Positions 1 to 5,443 of a DNA stretch of 13,055 nt are shown here, piece by piece (the stretch's first letter is position 1; each line of letters begins with the position of its first letter). A program made the position numbers and the translations under genes. The notes beneath the pieces are model-generated. The model saw only the letters and a list, made by a program, of their open reading frames with translations, did not search any database and was not told the DNA's origin. Source of the stretch: an uncultured Planctomycetaceae bacterium (GTDB taxonomy: Bacteria > Planctomycetota > Planctomycetia > Pirellulales > Pirellulaceae); assembly GCA_937904535.1 (NCBI GenBank), contig CALELC010000069.1:1-13055 (forward strand), written 5' to 3'.

Positions 1-607
1 CCTCGATCAACCGCACAGCGCGGCGACGGCGACGACCGAGCGACTGCCAGGCCTGGCGACGGCGGCGCTGCGAGGCGCTCTTGCTCAGCGCGGTTTGCCA
101 GTCGTGTTGGTTGCGGCGCAGCAGCACGGCCAGCGTCCGCAGGTTGTGTGGCAAACGGCCCAGGATTTGCTCTTTTTCCAGGTGATCGGTCACCGAGACC
201 TGCACGGTACGGTCAAACGGCAACTGACCGCGGTGAACCTTGCGCAGCGTTTTGAAGGCTTCCAGCAGCACGTAATGATTTTCCAGCAACTTCGTCCGAA
301 AACGTCGTCGCGTTTCTTCGATCCGCTTGGCCAATTCTACCTCTTGGCGGCGGGTCAGCAGCGGAATCTCGCCCATCTGGGTCAGATACATCCGCACCGG
401 ATCATCGGACCATGATTCGCTGTCGTCAAACCCCGAGAGCAGCTCGTCGGCGCTCTCCAGTTGCACTTCTCCATCACCGGCCTGCGCAGCAGCTACGGCA
501 ACCACATCGTCGTCATCATCATCCACCGGAAGCTTACGAAAGCCATCGTCCACGTCGGCTGAACGTAGCGAATCGTCTTCGAAATCATCCAAAAGTGTTT
601 CGTACAA
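1..607 (-). CDS. rpoD: RNA polymerase sigma-70 factor RpoD, N-terminal part (truncated by window edge)
   Basis: Primary sigma factor that directs RNA polymerase core to housekeeping promoters. The reverse strand is open from about 616 to base 1 (about 200 residues). It begins with an acidic segment (a run of six Asp near residue 30), then a clear sigma region 1.2 with DPVRMYLTQMGEIPLLTR and QEVELAKRIEE at about residues 70-100. A basic, Arg-rich stretch follows (RRRRQAWQSLGRRRRR), which I take as the non-conserved region before region 2. Regions 2 to 4 lie beyond the left edge. No ATG is available before region 1.2, and an in-frame TAA sits at 622-624. I chose TTG at 605-607 because AGGAG (616-620) lies 8 nt upstream. 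GTG at 614-616 is the alternative, but it directly abuts the AGGA. Family assignment is firm, start codon uncertain. Confidence 0.93.
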   Translation of the reverse strand, partial: MYETLLDDFEDDSLRSADVDDGFRKLPVDDDDDDVVAVAAAQAGDGEVQLESADELLSGFDDSESWSDDPVRMYLTQMGEIPLLTRRQEVELAKRIEETRRRFRTKLLENHYVLLEAFKTLRKVHRGQLPFDRTVQVSVTDHLEKEQILGRLPHNLRTLAVLLRRNQHDWQTALSKSASQRRRRQAWQSLGRRRRRAVRLIE

Positions 608-615
608 AGCCTGCA

Positions 616-620
616 CTCCT
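616..620 (-). promoter_or_regulatory. Shine-Dalgarno AGGAG of rpoD
   Basis: On the minus strand AGGAG (620 to 616) is followed after 8 nt by TTG (607-605). The same motif overlaps the competing GTG (616-614), where spacing would be zero. This spacing decides for the TTG start. Confidence 0.6.
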
Positions 621-655
621 TAACCGTGCTGAATCAGTGCGGATAAAACTTGTCT

Positions 656-683
656 GTGGTAGATGGGTTCCCAACTCTACCAC
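656..683 (-). promoter_or_regulatory. Hairpin in the rpoD 5' leader
   Basis: A perfect 8-bp inverted repeat, GTGGTAGA (656-663) and TCTACCAC (676-683), encloses a second 4-bp stem TGGG/CCCA (664-667 and 670-673). It ends about 36 nt before the rpoD Shine-Dalgarno site, so it would lie in the rpoD leader if transcription starts upstream of it. On the minus strand it is followed by only a weak T stretch (AGTTTTA), so it is not a convincing terminator. A role in mRNA stability, attenuation or protein binding is inference. Confidence 0.45.
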
Positions 684-961
684 GCCCTCGCCTGCGTCAG
701 ATCGCCAACACCAAAATGGTAAAAAATTGCTTCTGCGCCGGTTCGATCACTTCGGTACTTCAAACAGCCTCTTCAGCCTGTAAGCCGCTCAACGCTTGTG
801 CGGTGAGTCGCATGTGCTGTTGGTCCCAAGCGCGCCCCCCGGCCGATCGTGCGCTAATCTAACTGTCTGGCCGCAAACGAAAAAAATAACTGAACCCAAA
901 ACACCTCTGTTCTGAATCGCCGAAAACCGATCGATTATCCACGACGCTACAAACTCAAACT

Positions 962-979
962 GCGGTTGCGACCAACCGC
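962..979. repeat. Perfect 7-bp inverted repeat, operator- or hairpin-like
   Basis: GCGGTTG, CGAC, CAACCGC: both 7-nt arms match perfectly around a 4-nt centre. It overlaps a possible -35 hexamer (TTGCGA, 966-971) of a plus-strand promoter whose -10 would be AATACT (988-993, 16-nt spacer). It could be an operator. Read on the minus strand it is followed by AGTTTGAGTTTGT, so a weak terminator in that direction is the other reading. Confidence 0.35.
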
Positions 980-981
980 CG

Positions 982-1010
982 TTGCACAATACTCGATCAA
1001 TACATACGCT
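982..1010 (+). promoter_or_regulatory. Possible promoter of the candidate RNA
   Basis: TTGCAC (982-987) and TACGCT (1005-1010) are separated by 17 nt, which would place the start near 1017. Each hexamer matches the sigma-70 consensus at only about three positions, so this is weak. A second candidate, TTGCGA-16 nt-AATACT (966-993), would start transcription near 1000. Confidence 0.25.
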
Positions 1011-1016
1011 AGCAAA

Positions 1017-1141
1017 TGTCCGTCACGGATTTGCTTGCCGTCCTGCCGATCTCGTCTCCGGTAAGCTTCAAAAATAGTTCGTGGAAATCCGAAAGTCTCC
1101 TCTGGCGGTCGCGCAATTCGGACGAATCAGTCCGTTTTTTT
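1017..1141 (+). ncRNA. Candidate structured small RNA ending in an intrinsic terminator
   Basis: No gene known to me matches; the call rests on structure. CGGATTT (1026-1032) pairs with AAATCCG (1085-1091). Directly stacked on it, GCTTGCCG (1033-1040) pairs with CGGTAAGC (1059-1066), with one G-U pair. This gives a 15-bp arm with an 18-nt loop and an 18-nt bulge (1067-1084). A terminator hairpin with seven T follows at 1119-1141. GTCCG at 1018-1022 could instead pair with CGGAC of the terminator, so two exclusive folds exist. It could be a free-standing sRNA, a leader of the zinc-ribbon gene 259 nt downstream, or the end of a transcript antisense to rpoD. A simple match to 6S RNA or another known family is not apparent. 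Confidence 0.35.
1119..1141 (+). terminator. Intrinsic terminator
   Basis: CGGAC (1119-1123), a 6-nt loop GAATCA, then GTCCG (1130-1134) are followed at once by seven T (1135-1141). The stem is short (5 bp), but the form is classical for the plus strand. No protein gene on that strand ends upstream, which is what prompted the RNA call. Confidence 0.5.
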
Positions 1142-1399
1142 GAAACCCGGGTTGCGGCAGAGCGTTCCGCTCGGGCTGGTGGGTTTTAGGCTGGATGGCA
1201 ACCGCTCAAGAGTGATTCTAGTCATTCCCATTGCAAGGTCCAGTTCCGCCGCTCGGTTAAGCGATAGCGATTGGGGCGCCTCGTCGCCGTAGCAGCGCCG
1301 CCCCCAGGATTTCTAGGGGTCTCCCCGGCGCCACGCGATTTTTTGCTAAGCTGAGGCGGACTCCCGATTTTTCGCGATTTTTCTGCCCGGACACATTCC

Positions 1400-1948
1400 A
1401 TGCCGACGCTTTCTTGTCCCGCTTGCTCTCGCCCCGTGGAGGTTGCGACCAGCCGTGCCGGAAGTGACATCCAGTGCCCGGCCTGCAATCAAACCATCGC
1501 CGTTCCCAAATTGGGAGAACTGCGACAGCTAGAAAATGAGCAAGCAGCCGCTGGCAATCCGGCCTCATCCGGACGAATCGGCAATCGCGTGGCCTTCGCT
1601 GCGCTGTTGGCGATTGCCGCCGTTGCCGGCAGCATCGCCGCTTACTGCTTGATCCGTTACGCCACCATCACGGTCCCGGAAACCACCGAAGGGCACATCG
1701 CCGGCATCGAGGAAATGTATTCCCAGCTCAGCGCGGCGGAGTTGGTCCGCGAGTGGCAGGAGATGGAAAAGTTCACTCCAGAGGCGACTGGCCCCTATCG
1801 TTATCAACATATCGCCACCGAGAAATCAGGTTGGCTGCGGCAAGGATTAACCGCGTCGGCTATCGCCGCGGTCGCGGCCCTGATCGCGGTGCTGCTGATC
1901 GCGTTGCAGCCGCGCCGCTCGACGGCCCCCGTTCCCGACCGGATATGA
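1400..1948 (+). CDS. Double-CxxC zinc-ribbon membrane protein of unknown function
   Basis: A 182-residue protein. The N-terminus carries two CPxC knuckles, CPAC at 6-9 and CPAC at 26-29, which should bind one zinc ion (zinc-ribbon fold). Two hydrophobic segments follow, at about 64-86 (VAFAALLAIAAVAGSIAAYC) and 148-170 (ASAIAAVAALIAVLLIAL). The roughly 60-residue polar segment between them contains an acidic, Glu-rich stretch. The predicted topology puts the zinc ribbon and the short C-terminus on one side, probably the cytoplasm, and the middle loop outside. The start is the only ATG near the zinc ribbon; no Shine-Dalgarno is visible. Small proteins of this layout are frequent in planctomycetes and uncharacterised. 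It is followed after 39 nt by the shikimate-dehydrogenase-like gene. Function unknown. Confidence 0.75.
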   Translation: MPTLSCPACSRPVEVATSRAGSDIQCPACNQTIAVPKLGELRQLENEQAAAGNPASSGRIGNRVAFAALLAIAAVAGSIAAYCLIRYATITVPETTEGHIAGIEEMYSQLSAAELVREWQEMEKFTPEATGPYRYQHIATEKSGWLRQGLTASAIAAVAALIAVLLIALQPRRSTAPVPDRI

Positions 1949-1987
1949 TCGACAGCCCCACAATCCATCCCGCTCCTAGCTTTGCTC

Positions 1988-3100
1988 ATGGATGAATCCG
2001 CTGTCCAAACCGCTCTGTGTGTGATCGGTCACCCGATCGCCGGCAACCCGTCGCAGTTCTGCATCCTCCGCGCTTTGACGGCGTTGGGCCTGGAATGGCA
2101 ATGTCTGTCTTTTGACGTTCCAGCGGAATCGCTGCCAGCGGCGGTCAGCGGCATCGACGTCCTCGGTTTTGCCGGCGCTCTGATTTCGGCGCCGCATCAC
2201 AGCACCGCGGCCGCGCTGTTGCAGTCGTCTGCCGCTGACACCGCCCTGCCCCCCGCCCCTGCCCCGGACTCACCTGCCGCGCAAGACGCTCTCCCAACCT
2301 GGATCGACGGCCTCCAGCGCGGTGCCAATGACCAGTGGGTCGGCTGCAATTTTCTTGGCGAAGCGTTCGCAAAACTGCTGGCCGAACATCAGCGAAAACT
2401 CGCGCAGCCGCTACCGCACTGCGTTTTTCTGGGCGATGCGGAAACCTTCGCTGCCGCCGTGGTCCCCTATCAGCAGCACTTGCCGTCATCCTGCTTTGCT
2501 CTCGATCCGAGCGGTCTGCGGCGATTGCCCCCGCACACCGCGACGCCATCACAAACCGCCGATTCTGCAGGCGATTCTCCGGCGGCTTCAACGCCATCAG
2601 CGACGGCGCCGGCACACGAGCCGCACCCCAACGCACCGCAGGCGGACGCTGCTGAACAGCCGAGTTCTGCCCCCTCCCAACCAGAACCATCCAGCGACGG
2701 GCTACCCGCCGAACCGCTGGCGGCCGAAGCCGAGCCGGAAGCAGCGTTCAATCCACTGGCTGGACCAGTACTGCTGCTTCGCCCGCACTGCACAGGGTCC
2801 CCCAGCAAACCAGGGACACCCATCAAAAAAGGTACGGCGAAGAGCAAAGCGAACCCGCAGTTGGAAAGCCTCATCGAGTCGACGCTGCAGCAACTGCATC
2901 CCGACTCACTGCTGGTCGATTTGGCTCCCGAAGGGGCTCCTTGGCAAGTCATTCGCGGTTACGTCAGCACCGTCTCAGCCGTCATCTCACCGCTGGACCT
3001 GGAGGTCAACCGGATTGCCGTTGCGATCCGGCGGTGGACCGGCCACGATCCCGACCGGACGCTGTTGGCCGAGGCGATCGAAGAATATCTGGAAATCTAA
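1988..3100 (+). CDS. Shikimate-dehydrogenase-like protein, degenerate, with Pro/Ala/Ser-rich insert
   Basis: A 370-residue protein with the outline of AroE. VIGHPIAGNPSQF (12-24) stands where AroE has VIGxPIxHSxSP. GALISAPHH (63-71) stands where AroE has NVTxPxK with the catalytic Lys, here absent. VGCNFLGEAF (118-127) replaces GxNTDxxG, so the substrate-binding Asp is also missing. VFLGDAETFAAAVV (146-159) replaces the NADP loop GAGGA. Residues about 183-255 are low-complexity Pro/Ala/Ser/Glu, interrupting the Rossmann-like part. The C-terminus (LVDLAPEGAPW, then IRGY and a helical end) again resembles AroE. Classical dehydrogenase activity is unlikely; a divergent enzyme or binding protein is possible. 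The start is ATG at 1988; an in-frame TTG at 1982 is less likely. A 5-bp hairpin (GCGGC/GCCGC, 3101-3116) follows the stop. Confidence 0.72.
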   Translation: MDESAVQTALCVIGHPIAGNPSQFCILRALTALGLEWQCLSFDVPAESLPAAVSGIDVLGFAGALISAPHHSTAAALLQSSAADTALPPAPAPDSPAAQDALPTWIDGLQRGANDQWVGCNFLGEAFAKLLAEHQRKLAQPLPHCVFLGDAETFAAAVVPYQQHLPSSCFALDPSGLRRLPPHTATPSQTADSAGDSPAASTPSATAPAHEPHPNAPQADAAEQPSSAPSQPEPSSDGLPAEPLAAEAEPEAAFNPLAGPVLLLRPHCTGSPSKPGTPIKKGTAKSKANPQLESLIESTLQQLHPDSLLVDLAPEGAPWQVIRGYVSTVSAVISPLDLEVNRIAVAIRRWTGHDPDRTLLAEAIEEYLEI

Positions 3101-3154
3101 GCGGCCCAGCTGCCGCCTGCTCGCCTGCCGATTGTCCGCTGACGCAAATTGCCC

Positions 3155-3904
3155 ATGCCGCCCGCCATTTCCACCCCACACCGTCGCCTGATCGCCGCCG
3201 CCGAACAGCTTGCTCAGGACACGGCGCAACTGCAGTTCGGTCCGCCGGTCACCCATGTCTACAACCCGCTGGACTACGCTTGGCCGGCTCATCGCCAATA
3301 CCTGTTGCAAGCACAACCAGCGACCACACGGGTGCTGTTTCTGGGCATGAACCCTGGCCCTTGGGGCATGACGCAAACCGGAGTTCCGTTTGGGCAAGTC
3401 GAGGCGGTGCGGGATTGGCTGCGGATCGACGCCCCGATCGGCAAACCGGCCAACGAACATCCGCTGCGGCCCGTCCAGGGTCTGGCTTGTCCGCGCAGCG
3501 AGGTCAGTGGCCAGCGGCTCTGGGGCCTGTTTCGTCAGCGGTTCGGCGAACCAGCCAACTTTTTTCGCCAGCACTTTGTCGCCAACTACTGTCCCTTAGT
3601 ATTCATGGAAGCGAGTGCGCGAAATCGCACGCCGGATAAATTGCCTCCTGGGGAGCGACAACCACTGGTTGCGGCCTGCGACCGGCACCTGCAGGCGGTG
3701 ATCGATTGCTTGGAGCCGGAGTTTCTTGTCGGCGTCGGCGCGTATGCCGAAGACTGTCTGCGCCGCGCAGCTCAGAGCCGCAGCAGCGACGCTCGAATCG
3801 TCCGCATCCTGCACCCCAGTCCTGCGAGTCCAGCGGCTAACCGCAACTGGGCCTTAGCGGCCACCGAACAACTTGTTGCCGCCGGTGTTTGGGAAGCGGA
3901 GTAA
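3155..3904 (+). CDS. smug1: SMUG1-type uracil-DNA glycosylase
   Basis: Removes uracil and oxidised pyrimidines such as 5-hydroxymethyluracil from DNA, starting base excision repair. The 249-residue protein shows the SMUG1 hallmarks. GMNPGPWGMTQTGVPFG (64-80) contains the catalytic Asn66. NYCPLVFM (144-151) has the Asn that recognises uracil. HPSPASPAANRNW (220-232) contains the His of the second active-site motif. Length is close to the usual 250-270. The ATG at 3155 is preceded in frame by TTG at 3149; I prefer ATG, and no Shine-Dalgarno is seen. It lies 54 nt after the shikimate-dehydrogenase-like gene on the same strand, so co-transcription is possible. SMUG1 is best known from animals and occurs in a limited set of bacteria, including planctomycetes. 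Assignment is firm. Confidence 0.93.
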   Translation: MPPAISTPHRRLIAAAEQLAQDTAQLQFGPPVTHVYNPLDYAWPAHRQYLLQAQPATTRVLFLGMNPGPWGMTQTGVPFGQVEAVRDWLRIDAPIGKPANEHPLRPVQGLACPRSEVSGQRLWGLFRQRFGEPANFFRQHFVANYCPLVFMEASARNRTPDKLPPGERQPLVAACDRHLQAVIDCLEPEFLVGVGAYAEDCLRRAAQSRSSDARIVRILHPSPASPAANRNWALAATEQLVAAGVWEAE

Positions 3905-4123
3905 GCGTTGCTAGAAGAGCGTTTTTGAGGCTGGGATTGCCTACCGTTCACTGTCTCCCGCTGACCGCCCATACATTGCATCGCTGCGGCCGTTCACCTA
4001 GAGTGAAGCGAGTCCGTTTACACGCCGACCACAGCTACCGAGGTAGCAAGCCTATCGGACTCGGGAAGCGAGAAACCCAATGAATTCGCGCCCGGGTGTG
4101 CTTCACATTGCCAACCATTTTTA
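3905..4123. other. Gap between SMUG1 and the CorC pair
   Basis: 219 nt. Near the start, GCT-AGAAG-AGC followed by GTTTTTG (about 3910-3930) is at best a very weak terminator for the upstream genes. The main content is the nested inverted-repeat element at 3993-4072. The one open frame here (3889-4083) overlaps the SMUG1 end and has no recognisable motif. Confidence 0.5.
3993..4072 (+). promoter_or_regulatory. Nested inverted repeats upstream of the CorC pair (candidate leader RNA or dispersed repeat)
   Basis: Three perfect inverted repeats lie within 71 nt. The first is TTCAC-CTAGA-GTGAA (3993-4007). An 8-bp outer stem joins CGAGTCCG (4009-4016) to CGGACTCG (4056-4063). Inside it sits GCTAC-CGAG-GTAGC (4034-4047). 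GAAGCGAG occurs at 4005-4012 and again exactly 60 nt later at 4065-4072. The element ends 51 nt before the first transporter gene. It could be a cis-regulatory RNA for the transporter operon or a REP-like dispersed element. I recognise no named riboswitch; the Mn2+ (yybP-ykoY) consensus is not evident. Confidence 0.4.
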
Positions 4124-5443
4124 ATGACGCTACTCGCCTGGCTCCTCATCATTGCGATGATCGCGGTCAATGCTCTCTTTGTGGCTGCCGAGTTCTCCGC
4201 CGTTAGCGTCCGTCACAGCCGCATCCGATCGCTCGCCGAGGACGGCAACCGCCTGGCCCGCCTGCTGTTGCCGAATATCCAGGACGGCTCTGGCCTTGAC
4301 CGCTACGTTGCCTGTTGCCAGGTCGGGATCACCTTTTCCAGTTTGCTGCTCGGTGCAGTAGCACAGGCAACGCTCACCCTGCAGTTAGCGCCGCTGTTGC
4401 AGGAGTGGTTCTCGGCGGGTTCAGCCACGGCCTTTTCCACCGCTGCGGTAACGGTGCTGCTGAGCATGACCGTGCTCCAGATGGTGCTGGGCGAGCTCGT
4501 TCCCAAGTCGATCGCCTTGCAATTTCCCACTCAGACCGCGCTGACCACTGTCATCCCGATGAACTGGTCGCTCAAGGGGCTGGCCTGGTTCATCGTCGTG
4601 CTCAATGGCAGCGGCTCTCTCATCCTCCGCTTGCTAGGCATGGGCGGTGGCGGTCATCGGCATATCCATTCGCCGGAAGAGATCGAACTGCTGATCGTCG
4701 AGAGTCGCGACGGCGGCTTGCTCGAACCGGAAGAACAGCACCGGCTACACCAGGCCTTACGCCTGAGCCAACGCCCCGCCAGCCAACTGATGGTCGCCAG
4801 GCTGCATATGGTCACGATCAGTGCGGACGCCCCGACCAACGTGGTGCTCAAACGCGTCGCCGAAAGTCCCTACTCGCGTTTTCCGGTGATCCGCGGCTCG
4901 AAGGACAATGTCATCGGCGTGCTGTACACCAAAGATGTGATCGCGCATTACATCGAACATGGCCAGATCCCTTCGGTCGAGCGGCTGATGCGTCCGATTC
5001 TGACAGCCCCTCGCAGCCTCACCGCCGACCGGCTGTTAGCTCTGCTCCGCGAAAACCGTTGTCAGCAAGCGGTGCTGGTGGATGAGTACGGTGGCGTCGA
5101 AGGCTTGGTCACGCTTGAGGACGTGTTAACCGAGTTGTTCGGCGAGTTCGCGGACGAGTTCAAGAAGCCTGACCGAAAACCCGAGCAGCTGCCCGATGGC
5201 CGGATTCGTGCTCCTGGACTCACCCGCCTCGATGAACTGGAACCGCTGATCGGTACGCGTTTGGTTGGCGACGCCGCGACGATCGGCGGTCTGGTGCTGA
5301 GCTCGCTCGGTCGGCTGCCGGCTGTCGGCGATAGCGTCGTGGTGCAAGGAATCAAAATCGAGGTCGAAGCCCTGATCCGGCACAGCGTGTCGTCGGTGTT
5401 GTTGAAGCACCAGCCCGAGAGCCAGGAGCCGGTGCAGTCATGA
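4124..5443 (+). CDS. CorC/CNNM-family transporter, first paralogue (DUF21-CBS-CorC_HlyC)
   Basis: Membrane protein of the HlyC/CorC (CNNM) family, members of which export Mg2+ or support divalent-cation homeostasis. It has 439 residues. The DUF21 membrane domain spans about 1-175, with hydrophobic segments at about 2-22, 62-82, 103-122 and 148-171. It carries the family marks AAEFS (21-25) and GELVPKS (123-129). A CBS pair follows at about 218-345, with SRFPVIRG (251-258), VLVDEYGG (317-324) and GLVTLEDVLTELFGE (327-341). A CorC_HlyC domain lies at about 355-428. The next gene starts inside its last codons (ATGA at 5440-5443), pointing to translational coupling. The start ATG has no Shine-Dalgarno. 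Transported ion is inferred from the family only; old 'hemolysin' labels for this family are misleading. Confidence 0.92.
   Translation: MTLLAWLLIIAMIAVNALFVAAEFSAVSVRHSRIRSLAEDGNRLARLLLPNIQDGSGLDRYVACCQVGITFSSLLLGAVAQATLTLQLAPLLQEWFSAGSATAFSTAAVTVLLSMTVLQMVLGELVPKSIALQFPTQTALTTVIPMNWSLKGLAWFIVVLNGSGSLILRLLGMGGGGHRHIHSPEEIELLIVESRDGGLLEPEEQHRLHQALRLSQRPASQLMVARLHMVTISADAPTNVVLKRVAESPYSRFPVIRGSKDNVIGVLYTKDVIAHYIEHGQIPSVERLMRPILTAPRSLTADRLLALLRENRCQQAVLVDEYGGVEGLVTLEDVLTELFGEFADEFKKPDRKPEQLPDGRIRAPGLTRLDELEPLIGTRLVGDAATIGGLVLSSLGRLPAVGDSVVVQGIKIEVEALIRHSVSSVLLKHQPESQEPVQS

Larger units (their letters stand above)
608..1399. other. Long gap between divergent rpoD and the zinc-ribbon gene
   Basis: About 790 nt without a credible protein gene. 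The short open frames here have no recognisable motif and lie antisense to, or overlap, flanking genes. The gap is less GC-rich than its neighbours, with A/T runs near 720, 880 and 1070, as expected for promoter DNA. It contains the rpoD leader hairpin, the inverted repeat at 962-979, the candidate RNA with terminator at 1017-1141, a 10-bp palindrome AACCCGGGTT at 1144-1153, and a GC-rich stretch near 1270-1330 that includes GGGG-TCT-CCCC. Three copies of CGATTTTT occur between 1335 and 1382, just before the zinc-ribbon gene. I could not fix a convincing promoter for either flanking gene. Confidence 0.7.

Noticed and set aside
95..783. Overlapping plus-strand open frames of 98-123 residues opposite rpoD and its leader
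   Set aside because: They are the complement of a well-conserved sigma factor coding strand and leader, show no known motif, and consist of low-complexity Ser/Arg/Gln composition.
789..989. 66-residue minus-strand open frame in the gap
   Set aside because: No motif, no ribosome-binding site and ordinary intergenic base composition; it is only a chance frame.
1144..1172. AACCCGGGTT palindrome and GAGCG-TTC-CGCTC hairpin read as a minus-strand terminator
   Set aside because: On the minus strand they are followed by an A run, not a T run, and no minus-strand gene ends there.
1316..1342. GGGG-TCT-CCCC hairpin followed by six T, as a terminator
   Set aside because: About ten bases separate the stem from the T run, and the stem is only 4 bp, so it would not act as an intrinsic terminator.
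2470..2952. Minus-strand frame of 160 residues rich in Gly/Ser/Cys
   Set aside because: It is the complement of the Pro/Ala/Ser-rich insert of the AroE-like gene; the low-complexity GC-rich DNA keeps several frames open.
3889..4083. 64-residue plus-strand frame after SMUG1
   Set aside because: It overlaps the SMUG1 end, runs through the inverted repeats and has an Arg/His-rich composition without recognisable pattern.
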